Below are positions 1 to 12,500 of a DNA stretch of 64,000 nt, in pieces (the stretch's first letter is position 1; every line of letters starts with the position of its first letter). Origin of the DNA: Brugia malayi (Eukaryota > Nematoda > Chromadorea > Rhabditida > Onchocercidae). The stretch is taken from positions 13,573,001 to 13,637,000 of the forward strand of contig NW_025062476.1 in NCBI RefSeq assembly GCF_000002995.4, written 5' to 3'. Both the position numbers and the translations under genes were made by a program. The notes beneath the pieces are model-generated. The model made no database searches and had not been told where the DNA came from. It saw only the letters and a program-made list of their open reading frames with translations.

Positions 1-2984
1 TCTAACTTTTTTATATTTTCTATAAACATAAATTTGTATGTAATTGGTCATTTATTTATTCGTCCATCTAAATGTTCAAAAATATGAACACTTATTAATA
101 TTGTTTTTTTTTTTTTTTTTTTGTTTATTTTGTTTTATATTTTAATATATTAAATTAAAATTTAAAAAAAAAATGGTAGTAGTATAGATAAATTAATTTT
201 TCTCGTTAATTTAAATATAGTTTAAATGGGAAATAATTTTGATATTTAATTTTTAACATCATATGCATTAAAACAAAAACAGAATTAGCTCGAATTAAAA
301 AAAAAAAAAAAAAAAAAAAAAACATATAGGACTTGAATAATTCATATTAATTAATTAATAATTAATATATGCAATACTCTAAGGAATTTTAAAGAAAAAA
401 GGTGGAAACATAAAGGTTTCAAGAAATTCAAATATTTTTGCATCAAAATCAAAAGGATTCTTTTTATAAATTTAATTAAAAAAAAAGGTACTTATAAATT
501 TAGGAATGAATTATGCAAATAGAAATAAAATAAAATTTTCATTTAATATAAATGAATAGAATTTAAGTACGAAATTATTACTTAATTGATAAACTTTAAT
601 AGATAAAAATGCAATCATTACCGAATAATTTAATAAATTTCATTTCATTTTAACAAAATTTATTAATCCTAATTTTGTATATCAATTTTGTCCTTCAAAA
701 ATTCATTTATTTATTTTTATTTTTTTATTTATCTGTTGATTCTAATTACTATATCATTTCAACATTTTCTTTTTTATTTTCTGTTCAAATTCAAAATTTA
801 TAATTTTATAAAAACAAAATGTTGTTTGAAAGAATTTTAAAAAGCGAAGAATTTTTTAAACCAAGTATCTGTAATTGAATTAATTTTAATTCATTATCAT
901 TACGATATGTGATATTATATTAAGTATAAATATAAAAAGTTATTAATTTATCTCTTTTTATTATTGTATTAAATTAATAATGAGAAAAAAAAAAAACTTA
1001 TTTAATGATTATTTTATTTTTCTTCAATTTTTTAATTACAATGGATAAGATTTATAATTGATAATATAAGTTTCATTTTACAACACCTAATATCACCACT
1101 AGCCATTAATTAATTAATCAATTAATTAATTAACTGATTCCTACCAATGTATATAATAACGTCCATACATTTCCTTTTTCTTTTTTTTTTTTAAAAAAAA
1201 AATAATATTTGAAAAATTTGTTAAAAACATCAATTTTTTTGAAACTTTTTACAATCATATGCCTTACTTCATTCTTCCTTTACCTTTTTTTTTCTTTCAA
1301 AAAAAATTTTTTTTTCAAATTTGATTGTAAATAGATAAAAATGATAAAAATGTTATTCTGTACTATTTAAAATGTTTGTTATCACTAGTTATTAATTAAT
1401 TCATTAATTTGTAATTTTTTTTTTCCGAAAATATTTCATTTATTTCTATAAAATTAATTTTCAAATTTATTAATGATTTTTCTATAATAAATTCATTTTT
1501 TCAATTTAATGATTTAATAATTTTTCTTTTTCTGTTTTTGACTTATTTTATTATCAAAGAATAGAAGCATAGATAATATATTATCTCTTATCATTCATTT
1601 TTGATAAAAAAAAATACTTTTAAAATCGAAAAAAAAAACAAAAGAAAAATAAGTGACAAAACCTGTCAACCTTGTTTATTTATACAATAAATTATATTTA
1701 TCTAACTTTTCTATCAAAATATAATCGATGATGTGATCAGTGCATTTTATATATAACTGATCAAATGATCAAATGTTCATTTTGTTTTTGCTATTTCATT
1801 TTCTTCCATTTCATGCATTCATATCTCTTTCTTCCTCTCTTTTTTTTCTCTCTCTCTCTCTCTCTTAAAAATTTACTTCATAAATTGATAATAATGATAA
1901 TAAAAAAAAAATTATTTTATATTTATTAAAATAAATAAATATTATTATTTTATTAATTCATAAAGTAGTCAAATTTGTTTTTGTTTTTCGATAGATATAA
2001 ATTCATCAATAATAAAAATTAAAATTGAGAAAAAAAAAAGGAATAAAAAATTTTATTGGCAATATTTGTGAAGAATCAATATATGTTTTAATTTTTTTCA
2101 ACTTTTTTTTTTAATATATATATCAAAAAACTTTCCTTTTTTAAAAATAATTTTATTATTTTTTAATAAAATTTAATTTCATAAATAATATTTTATTATA
2201 AAAATTTTTGCTAATTTCTTTTTTTTTGCTCATTTTTTATTCATAAAAAGAAAATATTCGGATGTTATTAAAAATAATTATTTTATTTTATTTATATAAT
2301 AGTCCAATTTAAAGTAAATAAAGTGACGATATTTTATTGTTAGTATATAATCGATAATTTCTTTGCCATACGATAGAAATAATATAATTAAGTTTAGTTT
2401 AAATTTTTTTTTTTAAAAAAAAATATAAATTACTTTTTTCAAGTATTTTTTATAAATAAGGCCAAATTTCAATTATTTTTTTAAAAAAAAAAAAACGAAC
2501 AAATACAAAAAAGTAAATAAATAAATAAATAAGCAAATGGTAATTTTTTTTTTTTTTTTTTTTGTTTGTTTTGATAATAATAAAAATAAATTTATTCGTA
2601 GTAAAATAAATGAAATCAAAAAAAAAAACTTTTTTTTATAAATATTACTAGAATTTATTACATTGATGAAAATGTTTTACAATTTTTCGTTTTCACTAAC
2701 ACAAATAAATTATTGTTTAAAGAAAGTGAAAAAAAGAATTTTTTTTTTTCTTTTACAATGAAATTTATTGATTATATTTTTTTTACTATTTGGTATTTTT
2801 GTGAATCATTTCATTAGTTTCATTAGCAATATTAGAGTATTTTTTTAGAAAAAGTTATTTATTTCTTTTCGCAGAAATAAATTATTGCAAATATTATTTA
2901 CGTTCTTTTATTAATTAATCAATTAATTAAAATAAAAATGAAATGAAAAAAATAACAAATGTATATATTCTTTTTTTTTGCTAT

Positions 2985-3105
2985 TGTTATTATTGTTGCT
3001 GCTGTTTTTGTTGTTGTTGTTGCAATTGTTGTCATTGTTGTTGCAATTGCTGTTATTGTTGCTGCTGTTGCTATCGTTATTGTTATTGCTGTTTTTATTT
3101 CCTTG
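2985..3105. repeat. TTG/GCT trinucleotide-rich tract
   Basis: An imperfect trinucleotide tract made of TTG, CTG, ATT and GCT steps, about 120 bases long. It stays open in two forward frames and so gives artificial Cys-rich or Ala/Val/Ile-rich peptides. It lies just upstream of a GA repeat and a possible small gene. Confidence 0.8.
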
Positions 3106-3187
3106 TTTTTTTCAAAATTAAGACTAAGTAAATTTTTTTAGAATATTCTCTTTTTTTTTGCACTTCTTACTTAGTAGATAAATTATC

Positions 3188-3222
3188 AGAGAGAGCGAGA
3201 GAGAGAGAGGAAGAGAGAGAGG
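3188..3222. repeat. GA dinucleotide repeat
   Basis: A (GA)n run with small interruptions, 30-70 bases upstream of the possible small ORF starting at 3254. GA-rich tracts of this kind are common in nematode promoters and can bind GAGA-type factors; function here is only inference. Confidence 0.8.
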
Positions 3223-3253
3223 TTAATTGTAAATAAGAAGAGTAAAATAAAAA

Positions 3254-3514
3254 ATGAATAAAGGCATCATCTTTAACTTTCGTATAAATTCGATAAGAAA
3301 TTTAAAAACAAAAACGCAAAATTATAATATTATACTTATTTACAGGAAACACTTCGAGATTACAAATTCAATTCCATTCATTTCGAGAACATTCGTTAAA
3401 AAGTATTCCATTGCAAACAGTGTCAACACTGGATCCCATTTATTATTTGGTACTTTCATTTCTTTTTCTACTTTAATTACTACTATTATTCTTTTTTATA
3501 AATACAATTTATAA
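3254..3514 (+). CDS. possible small single-pass membrane protein
   Basis: I do not recognise this 86-residue frame. Its first half is basic and nearly free of acidic residues (Lys, Arg, Asn, Ser rich). Its last third has a hydrophobic segment, about residues 62-83, ending in a short Tyr-Asn tail. This layout resembles small mitochondrial inner-membrane proteins such as cytochrome oxidase accessory subunits, but I see no defining motif. Base composition at 3340-3500 is clearly less AT-rich than the flanks, which favours coding. A TTTACAG acceptor ends at 3343, so the real gene could be an exon read from 3344 in the same frame, with its start in an unseen upstream exon. A chance frame remains possible. 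Confidence 0.3.
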   Translation: MNKGIIFNFRINSIRNLKTKTQNYNIILIYRKHFEITNSIPFISRTFVKKYSIANSVNTGSHLLFGTFISFSTLITTIILFYKYNL

Positions 3515-3600
3515 AGTATATAAATGGTAGAAAAAAAATATTTAAAAAAAAATTTTTTTTTTTTGTAATTTTTATAAGATAGCAGAAAATAATAAAATCA

Positions 3601-3621
3601 TATATATATATATATATATAT
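3601..3621. repeat. TA dinucleotide repeat
   Basis: A pure (TA)n run of about 20 bases, followed by a cluster of AATCAATCAATTA-type short repeats up to about 3722. Confidence 0.85.
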
Positions 3622-3803
3622 TTCATACAACAATTTACAAATCAATTAATCAATTGACCATTTAATCAATGATTGAATGATTGAATAAATCAATCAATTA
3701 ATCAATCAGTTAATCAATCAATAATGTTTACTTTTAAATTTGTTTTATTTCACATATTTTATTGCCGAAAAGAAAAAAAAAAAAAAAATCGAAATTTACC
3801 ACA

Positions 3804-3924
3804 ACAAATGTTTCCCTTTTTTATTGATTTTCATTTGTATAAATAAGGAATCTATCAAAAAACAAATGTTTTCCTTTTTTATTGATTTTCACTTATTATT
3901 TGTACAAATAAGGAATCTATCAAA
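3804..3924. repeat. two-copy tandem duplication, about 60 bp
   Basis: Two near-identical units in direct orientation, about 3804-3860 and 3863-3924. Each holds CAAATGTTT, CCCTTTTTTATTGATTTTCA (or a near match) and AAATAAGGAATCTATCAAAA. The second copy has a small insertion before GTACAAATAAGG. The duplication is non-coding. Confidence 0.75.
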
Positions 3925-5073
3925 AATTTAACAAATTCGTCATTTAAATTTGTAAAATTATCAAAAAAAAAAAACGAGAAACAAAAGCTTAATGTGCTTT
4001 CTTTGATATGAAATGTCTTTCGATTCAAATGTTTAATTTATTTTATTCATTTGTCAAATAATCGACCTTAAAAATATACCTTTCATACATTTATAATTTA
4101 TAAATCGATCAAAGATTTTATTATCAATATTTATATGATTTCTTTTCAAAATAACTTATTCATCTCTTATCATTTATGAATTGATAAAAAATTTTTACAA
4201 TGATTAAAATTTTTCAATTTCTTCCTTCTTATCTTCCTTCCTTTTTTTTTTTTCCTTTCCTTTTTTTGATAACTAACGGAATATTCTAGTGATAAGAATT
4301 TCATTCCAGCGATATTGATAAAGAACATTGATTAGCAGTTTCATCATTGATATTACATTATATTTCTTATTATCAGGCATTTTTCAAATTCAATCCAAGT
4401 AATAAAAATTTTTTTGCTAAATTTTTTATTTAAATAAAATTTATCCTTTTGTGAACAAAAAAAAAAAAAAAAAAGAAAACACTTTGATTGGAGGAAATTT
4501 CTATTTGATTGTTTACAATTTTTTTTAATTAAAATAGATGAAATTTTAATTTTCATTTTTTTTCTCTTATTTCTGATACTGTTAATGATATGCTAATTTT
4601 TGAAATACAAAAATCATCAAAATTTGAGCTAATTTTCTCGAATTGTAGTTTAATCTCAACGAATTGCAATTTAATCTCATTTTTTTTCACTTCAAAAAAA
4701 AAAAATATTACTGCATTATTGCATTTTAATCTGATTTTATCTAATATAAATTGACAGTTTAAATTCGGTCACTACTACAACTTCCATTATTAATTTGAAA
4801 TTTTTATATAATAGCGCGCATAACATTAAATTTAATAAAATTTTTAAATTTTAACCAAATTCGAATTAAAATATGCAAATTAAATTGATAATTTAACATT
4901 TCTTATGGAAAGATAATTAATTATTTTTTTTTGTAAATCTCATAATCATGGTTATATCTATTAGAATGCATATTTTAATATATTAAATGATTATATTAAT
5001 CTGTTATTTAATAGAATATTACTACAACACTTATGTTAGTACTTGTAACTTACCTTACTTTACTTTACTTTAC

Positions 5074-5303
5074 TTACGATGAATTACATTTCACCTTAAA
5101 CAATTTTCCCTCACAATTTCATTTTAATTAACATTATTATTTTTGAAAGTAATAAGTTCTTCAGCATTAGTAATATTAGTAATATTATTTACGATCGATT
5201 ATATTTCATATTAAATAGTTTTTCTTTTTCCATAATTTTATTTTAATTATTATTATTTTTGAAAGCAATCAGTTTTTCAGCAGTAATAGTTAGCAATAAT
5301 TAT
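5074..5303. repeat. diverged tandem duplication, period about 115 bp
   Basis: Two units starting at TTACGAT (5074 and 5189) share an ordered series of blocks: TTACATTTC/TTATATTTC, CATAATTT-like, CATTTTAATTA..., TTATTATTTTTGAAAG, then CAGCA followed by GTAAT strings. The copies are clearly diverged. They sit immediately upstream of the LAPTM4-like start codon, so promoter elements may be present twice. Confidence 0.65.
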
Positions 5304-5363
5304 AATATTAATAATAATAATAAAATAATGAGATAATTAATTACCTAATTAGTTCTTTTAAAA

Positions 5364-5369
5364 TTTCAG
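5364..5369 (+). promoter_or_regulatory. likely trans-splice acceptor of the LAPTM4-like gene
   Basis: TTTCAG lies 9 bases before the ATG at 5379. In nematodes an acceptor this close to the start codon, with no upstream coding exon in frame, usually marks spliced-leader addition. A short 5'-UTR intron is the alternative. Confidence 0.5.
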
Positions 5370-5378
5370 ATAATAAAC

Positions 5379-8300
5379 ATGGAGGGAAATTGTGGTCCGT
5401 TGTCATCACGAGAACAAACAGCTAATGAAAGTGATTGTTCAAGTTATAACAATCAAAATAATCCAAATGTAGAACAATATTCTGCTGCCCAAAAAAAGGT
5501 AAATTTTAAGCAAATGAAAGTGATGACAAAAAAAAAGAAATCAAACATAAGAATTAAAATTTTTTAAAATCATAAAAAATTCTTTTTCTGAAAAAAAAAA
5601 CTAAAAAATTTAAAATTAAATGAAAGTTTTTAAATACTTATAAAAAAAGAAATTTAATATGCATATAAAAAGTATTCATTTATCTATTAAATTTTTTTTC
5701 TCAGCAGTTTATAAATATTAGCATTTTTCTGTTTTCAATAAAATACATAATGTATAATTTTCATTTATAACAATGAAATTTGTATAAAATTAAAATTTTT
5801 CTTGCGCAAAAAAAAAAAATTTAATGAAATTAATTGATAGGATAAAATTATTTAAATAAAAAAATAATTTTTAGAAGATTGGAATAGTAAAAGTTACTAA
5901 TTATTCATTCATAATTATTGGTTTTTTTTGAACTTATGTAAAATGAATTCAAATTGGTAATAATTCGCTTACATATGCTAATTTTTTAAGAAGGTCAAAG
6001 GTAGAGATATAAATTTCAAATGCTAATCATTTCCAGAATTTACAAAAAAAAAAAAAAAAAAAAGAAAAAGAAAAAAAAAAACGACTGTATTTTGATTGAT
6101 AGTTCTAAAATGAAGAAAAAAAAACTGAATAATTAAAAAAAAATTTTTTTTTGATCGCAAAAAAACTCATTTCTTCATATCTACTATCTTTTCAACTTTC
6201 TATTTTTTTAAAAAAAAAAAAAAAAATTGTTCTAATATATTGTTCATTTATTATTTTACTAATTTAATATAAATTTTATAAATTTAATATAAAAGAGGGG
6301 AAAAAAAAACAAAATTAAAAAATTGATTAAATTTTAACATTAGGAAAAAAAATTTTCTTTTGAAAAGACAAAAACGAACATTTTGCTTATTACTTTCCAT
6401 GCTTTATTTCAGCATTTTTTTTTTTTAAATTTATGTGAAATTTAATTAATTTTATTTTTAAACAAATTGTACTTTTTCTTTTTCCACTTTTTTTCATTTT
6501 TTTTGCAGAAAAGTTTTGGAATACTTACATTATGTGTGATGAATATTGCACTTTGCTCTTCACTTCTTATCATTTACAACAATAATCAATCATTACTGAT
6601 CGTTGCACTGATTAATTTAGCATTTACAATTTTGGCTGGTATTGCTTTTGCTGTTCATATACCACAACTTGTCATCGTTTGTGTCATTTATAAGGTTAGT
6701 CACATCAGTTTATTTCCACTTTTGTATTATATCAAATGTTGCTTATATAAATATTTTAAAAAATTTCCAATTAAAATTAAAATTTAAAAATGATAAATGA
6801 TGTGTTTGTATCATTTATAAAGTTAGTCACATCAATTTATATCCATTTTTGTTTTATTAAATAATAATAATAATAATAATATACAAATTTTAAAAAAATT
6901 TTAAATTAAAATTAAAGTTTAAAAATGATACACAAATGATATGTTTGTGTCATTTATAAAGTTAGTAGTCACATCTGTTTAAATCCATTCACATCAGTCA
7001 ATGATAATATACATATTTCAAAAATTTAAAATAAAATTAAACTTTTCAAATGATACACTTTTCAAAAAAAAAAAAGTTTTTTTTCTTTTTATATTTAAGA
7101 AACAAAAAAATTAAAAAAAAATATATATTTTTTCTCTTTCGTATTCAAAAAAAAAAAAATAAAAGAAAAGAAGGAAAACATTTTCTCTTATTGTAGCTTT
7201 TTTTATCCTTTTTCTGAATCATCAAATTTTTCTCCTTCTTTTTTTCTAAATTGCTAAAAATTATTAATCCAATCTGATAATGATAATGATAATAATAATA
7301 TAAATAATGGTAATGAAACAATGTTTACACCGGAAAATAGATGAATATTAATAAGAAATGCAAAAAAAAAAAAAAAACAAAATAAAATGTTAACTGAAAT
7401 TTTTTTTGCGACAGATTTTATGTGCGACATATTTGTCATTTTTAATATGCAAATTAATTGATGGTTTGGTAATGGAACAATGCTATGTTACACCGGAAAA
7501 TATATGGCTTATTGTGGCACTTATATGTACAACAATCGAAATTAGGTAAATTAGTTTATAAATATTTTCAATTTTTGATTAAAAAGATAGATTAATCAAA
7601 AAAATTTCGCTCATTTACATGTGCTATTCATCAAATATTTTATATAAATACTCTAAAAAATTTAAGAAAAACAATCGTTTTCCTTAAAGCTTTAAAAAAA
7701 TTAAATCAAATTTTTGGAATATGTAAATATATCAGTTACAAATCATTTCATCCTGTTATATATCTCAATTTGCTCCAAATTTATTACGCATTATTTTTAA
7801 TCTAATTTAAAAATAGTTTCATCCATAATTGTATTTCTTTTAATTTAATTTGAAAAATATATAAGTTTTTTTTTTCTCATTGTTTTATAAAAAGGAATTT
7901 AAAAAATTAAAAAAGATGTGATAAGAATAAAAATGCTTCCAATTATTTCAGCTTATTCAGATTATTGATGAATTTTAAAGTGGAAGTGGAAAATGAGGAA
8001 GAAGACCGAATACAATCACCGCCAAAATATTCCACTTGCGCTTTAACATCACCATTACCAATTGTTCCAACAAATTCACAATTACCTACCTATAATGAAG
8101 CGCTTAAAATGATCGAAGAGCAAAAAGATGGTTAGTTTCTATTTTTTTTTAAACTTTAATTGTGCATTTCTTTCTTTTTCATTACTTATAAGTAAACACT
8201 TCCTCCAAGTTAGAATTTTATAAAAAATGCTAACTAAATTAATAAGCTAGCATAAATTTTATTATTGTATAATATAGATGAAAAATTTATGTTAAATTAA

Positions 8301-9135
8301 TTCATGAAATATTTAAACGATAAATTAAATGTAATTTTTTTTCCCTTTTTTTTTTTTTTTTGAGGAAAAATTAGAAAACATCATTATGATTAATCGTTGA
8401 AAAACTTACAAAGAAATATTTAAAGTAAAAGAAAATAAAAAAAAGTTAATAGAAGATCATATAAAATATACTTAATAAGACTATAATTGTATCATTTAGA
8501 ATAAATTATAAAAAATTAAAATAATACAACAATATAAGCAAGAATTTAGTTCACTTATAGCTTATGAATAATGCAACCAATAATTTTCCCTTAAAAAAAA
8601 AAAAAAAAATTATTGAAAAGTTTCTTATCATTTTGTAATGGATGTAAAAAATAAGACAACAGAAAATTATATTTCAGCATAATGAGAAGAAATATTTAAA
8701 AGAAAAAAAAAAACTAAAGGACTGATTTTTAAAATTTTTAATCAAAAATTCTATTCAAATTCAATTTATGATTAGGAAGTGTTAATTTTAAAGAATAAGC
8801 TAAAATAAAATTATAATAATTAATTACAAGTTGAGATTGAACTGATGAATAACTTTTTTTTTTTTTTTTCAAAATTGATATGAAATGAAAAAGTGCAAAT
8901 AAAGAGGAAACAATCTATATATAAAAATAGGAATGATAGGAATAAAACTTTAATGAACTCATGAAATTAAAGCAAATTTTCTCGTTTTTTTCTTTGAGAT
9001 TTTTTTTTTCTTTATAAATGTTAAATTTTAGAAATGCAAAAACAAAATTCGAGAGCGCAAACATTACCACCAATTTATACAATACAAACGACTGAAACAA
9101 CAAGATCAATATTTAAAGACAATTTATCTATTTGA
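5379..9135 (+). CDS. LAPTM4-like four-TM lysosomal membrane protein
   Basis: Five exons: 5379-5498, 6509-6694, 7415-7545, 7952-8130, 9032-9135. They give 239 residues and all phases close. The N-terminal 40 residues are polar. Four hydrophobic segments follow at about 43-61, 66-87, 90-115 and 131-150. The cytosolic tail carries three PY-type motifs, PPKY (169-172), LPTY (190-193) and PPIY (218-221); the stretch around LPTYNEALKM closely resembles the tail of vertebrate LAPTM4A (LPTYEMAVKM). In that family PY motifs recruit Nedd4-type ubiquitin ligases and steer the protein to late endosomes and lysosomes. TM number, length and tail support the family; the TM regions themselves are diverged, so the exact orthologue is uncertain. 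It lies tail-to-tail with POLG. Confidence 0.72.
6681..7060 (+). repeat. three-copy duplication across a 5' splice site
   Basis: The end of exon 2 and the start of intron 2 of the LAPTM4-like gene occur three times in tandem, period about 130 bases. Core copies, each with CATTTATAA followed by GTTAGT and CACATC, begin near 6681, 6808 and 6947. Each is followed by ATCCATT/TTTCCACTTTTG-like, AATTTTAAA, AAATTAAAATTAAA and AAATGATA blocks. Copies 2 and 3 keep GTTAGT, but AAGG has become AAAG. Confidence 0.8.
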
Positions 9136-9567
9136 ACAGTCTCTCTCTCTCTCTCTCACTCTTTTTTTTTTCACTTATTTGAATGTATCATATTGTATAA
9201 AAAGTAATTGCTATAAAATGAAATTATTTAAAGCATATATGCATTGATTATTTGTTTTTTTATTTCTTTAAAATGTATTATTTTGAAATTGTAATACTAA
9301 TTTATCAAAATGTTTTAATAATATTATAATGATGATCGTTTAATTTTCACGATTGCTGTATTCTTTATACGGGTATTAATGTTAAATGGATATAACTGAT
9401 CATTAAATATTTTTGATAATCTCATATCATTTGTAATGAATGATACTTTTAATTTTTAACATTTATTCATTTACAAGTTAAATTCAACAACGAAAATATT
9501 TAATATGATGTTACATCAATTAATTAACAACAATATAATAACTGGGAATCAAATATAGTCTTAAAAT
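9136..9567. other. convergent 3' intergenic region
   Basis: This holds the 3' ends of the LAPTM4-like gene (+) and POLG (-). A CT repeat lies at 9141-9160. No canonical AATAAA is clear for either gene; ATTAAA on the minus strand at about 9500-9505 is a possible POLG signal. No other feature seen. Confidence 0.5.
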
Positions 9568-12500
9568 TTAGGATAATCTCTTTTTGTTTCGATTCTTATC
9601 AGATTTCACTATTTTCCCTAATACTATTTGTTGTTGAACTGCCGCATTGGCGGTAAAGGATGCATTTGCAACTTTTTTCAACGTACCACCAGTTTTCACC
9701 AAAATAGCATTCATATCCAATGCTTCACCTTAACAAAATTCATTCATTTAATCTACAAATAATAGTTCAAACATCACTATTCAATTTTGACCTCAAAATT
9801 TGAATTTCATTCAAACATGCAAAAAATAGAATCAAAATCAACCTGGTGGAATGCATTCACCGCTTGGCGTTGTGCACACTAAATTAACCTCTTTTCGAAG
9901 TACACGATCGATATCAACTTGGCTGAAGAATGCAACCGACTGAAATTTATAAAATAAGTGTTAAAATTAAATATGATTTTCTCATAAAGTAAAACAGTTT
10001 AGTTTTATTGTAAATTTAACACTAAATAACTTGAAAAATTATAAAAAAACAAAACAATACAAAATTTTCAATATTCGCTATTCACAACAAAAAGCAAATA
10101 TTACTAACAAATTTAGAAAAAAAAATATTCAAAAAAAAAAAAAAAATCAACAAACCATCGGTAGTTCCTTGATGCCCAATTTTTGAGAAATCATAGCACG
10201 CACATACATATTACTTAATGATAACGCTAGTGCACATCGATAACGATCCTCTGCTGGGACAATATATCTAATCTGAAAATAAAATTACTTTATCCAAATC
10301 AATGTCAAAAAGAAAAAAAAAAAAAAAGAGGAAATATAATCATGAAAATTTCAAATATCTTATCGAGATAAGAAAAAAACACCATAGATATTTCAAAATT
10401 CTCTGCTATTCAATTTAGTATAAATTAATTTTCAGGAATGAAATGAATCTACCTCATCATGAATGGAAAGAGCAAATCGAGCCTTAATACTATAAATTTC
10501 ACAAAGCCATTTCATACATACAATAAGTAGATGTAAAAAATCAACAGCACTTGATTGTACCACCTAAAAGGATAATTAAAATGTAAATACATATTGCATC
10601 ATCCAAAACTAGAGATATTATAAAATTTGTCACGTAATGTTATAAGTATAAATTATTAATCAATCAGATATTTGATCATCAAATATAGAATTCTGAACAA
10701 AATTTATGTTTACAATTTCATAAACTATTTTTGAAAATTTCTTTCACTTCTATTTTATTTTAAATCTCCTCTCTTTTTTATTTCAAAATATTTCGTAAAA
10801 ATTAGTTTTTTATATGTTTATTTCTGTGGACAAATTTTAAAGAAAGATTACAAACAATAATATTATAATGATGATAGCTATCTCAAAAAAAATTTCTCTA
10901 CGTTAACCTTCAAATCACTGAACTACTCAAATAAATAATTAAATTAATAATCTCTCATTAATTAATAATAATATGATCTATCGAATACCCAATTTATGAT
11001 TGAACGTCGATATTTCTTTAAGAAATATTCATGATCTTTGACATCCTTCGGTAACGGTGTCAAGCAGTAACCAAGTTGACAGTCTAATACTGGAGTACGC
11101 GGATTTGGATTATTCAATGTTAGCTCCAAATAATTGAACGTATCAGATTCACTGCAAAAATTCAAATGTTTTCTTACCATCTTCTGGATGATTCATTTCA
11201 TCTTGTAAATAATCCTTTTTTTTTTTTTTTTTTTTTTAAAGCAAACCACTCATTTTACTCTGATAATTTCAAAAATGAATTAAATAAAATAAATTTTTCC
11301 ACTTACAAGCCTCCAGTGTACAGCTGATACTCATTGCAACCATCATAAATTTGACTAATTAACCAATCTTTGCTGAAATTGACTTCATCCTGTCCATTTT
11401 CACGCAGTTTATTCCATACACTTTCATAAAGCCAGTCTTCAAAGTTTAGCGTCAGTTTCCTTCAGAAATTTTCAATATTAACTTTTTTTTTTTTTTACAT
11501 TAAATTATTCTATTCATTTTTTTTCTTTTTATTTTGAAAATAAATTCTCAATTTTTGCATTAACTGCTACACTTAATAGAAATTTTGCAAAATCGTCAAT
11601 TACAACCATATAAATTTTACATACCCCTGTCGAATGCGATATTCCGGTAAGAAATAAGTACCATTTGCATACACATAATCTGCTTTCATCTTTGAAGGGC
11701 ATATATTATCGATGTACCAACGAAAATAATCATTGTAACTTTCATTTAATTTCAAAAAACTGAAAAAAAAAAAAAAAAAGATTTTATTACTAATTTCACA
11801 AAACGAAAAAAAAAGAAACTGAATATTTGTTTTATTTTCATCACGCTAATCATTTTATCTAGAATATTAGCTGTAAATAATTTTAATTTCGAGATAAATA
11901 CATAATTCAAAAGCAAAAAATAAACGAAGCAAGAACTATTATGAAAGAACTACATATTATTATAAATGATACAAATAATGCTACATCTCAATCCATATAA
12001 TATGATTTCCTAATTTCATTAAATAATTTATATTTCTAATCTATAAATACTATCTTAAAGTATTATTTTCCGCTCAACAGATTAGTTCGAAAAGAAAGAT
12101 AACAACAAAAAAGAATAAAGATATTACTTGAATCGTTTGCCTTTGGTTGTAGCGAATAATTTGTTGCTTACATTTAATGCTTTCGTAGCATTCATTCCTG
12201 ATTGAATGAGAAATTCAGCTGCATGTACTATTCCAGAACCATAAAGTCGTGCATAATTCAATACCTTCAATAAATATTATTTTCAGTGAATGATATTCAA
12301 TAATATAAAATAAATGAAAATCAATCAATTAATTAAATCAACTAATGCAACTTATAATAAAATGTACATAATATAATAAGCACTAATAATGCTGATAAAA
12401 TCGTTTAAAGAATTATAGATAATGATAATACGTTTACTTTAAATAAAGTTATCAATAAAAGAAAAGAAAAGAAAAAAGTAAAAGAATTTCATTTATTAAT

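Larger units (their letters stand above)
1..3253. other. AT-rich intergenic DNA, no gene seen
   Basis: This stretch is dominated by poly-A and poly-T runs (for example 103-122, 299-322, 2546-2563), ATTAATTA-type palindromic strings near 1100-1135, and a short CT repeat near 1846-1865. No open frame has coding-like composition or family similarity. The short frames at 2943-3141 are read out of a TTG/CTG-rich microsatellite and are not taken as genes. It may hold distal promoter sequence or the end of a gene lying to the left, but nothing supports either. Confidence 0.6.
3515..5363. other. intergenic DNA upstream of the LAPTM4-like gene
   Basis: AT-rich sequence with a TA repeat, a 60-bp duplication, poly-A/T runs, a TTTAC pentamer run at 5050-5074 and a diverged 115-bp tandem duplication just before the gene. 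No convincing coding sequence on either strand. The last part should carry the promoter of the LAPTM4-like gene. Confidence 0.55.

Noticed and set aside
2943..3141. Two overlapping forward frames rich in Cys or in Val/Ile/Ala
   Set aside because: Both are read from the same TTG/CTG microsatellite; peptide bias reflects the repeat.
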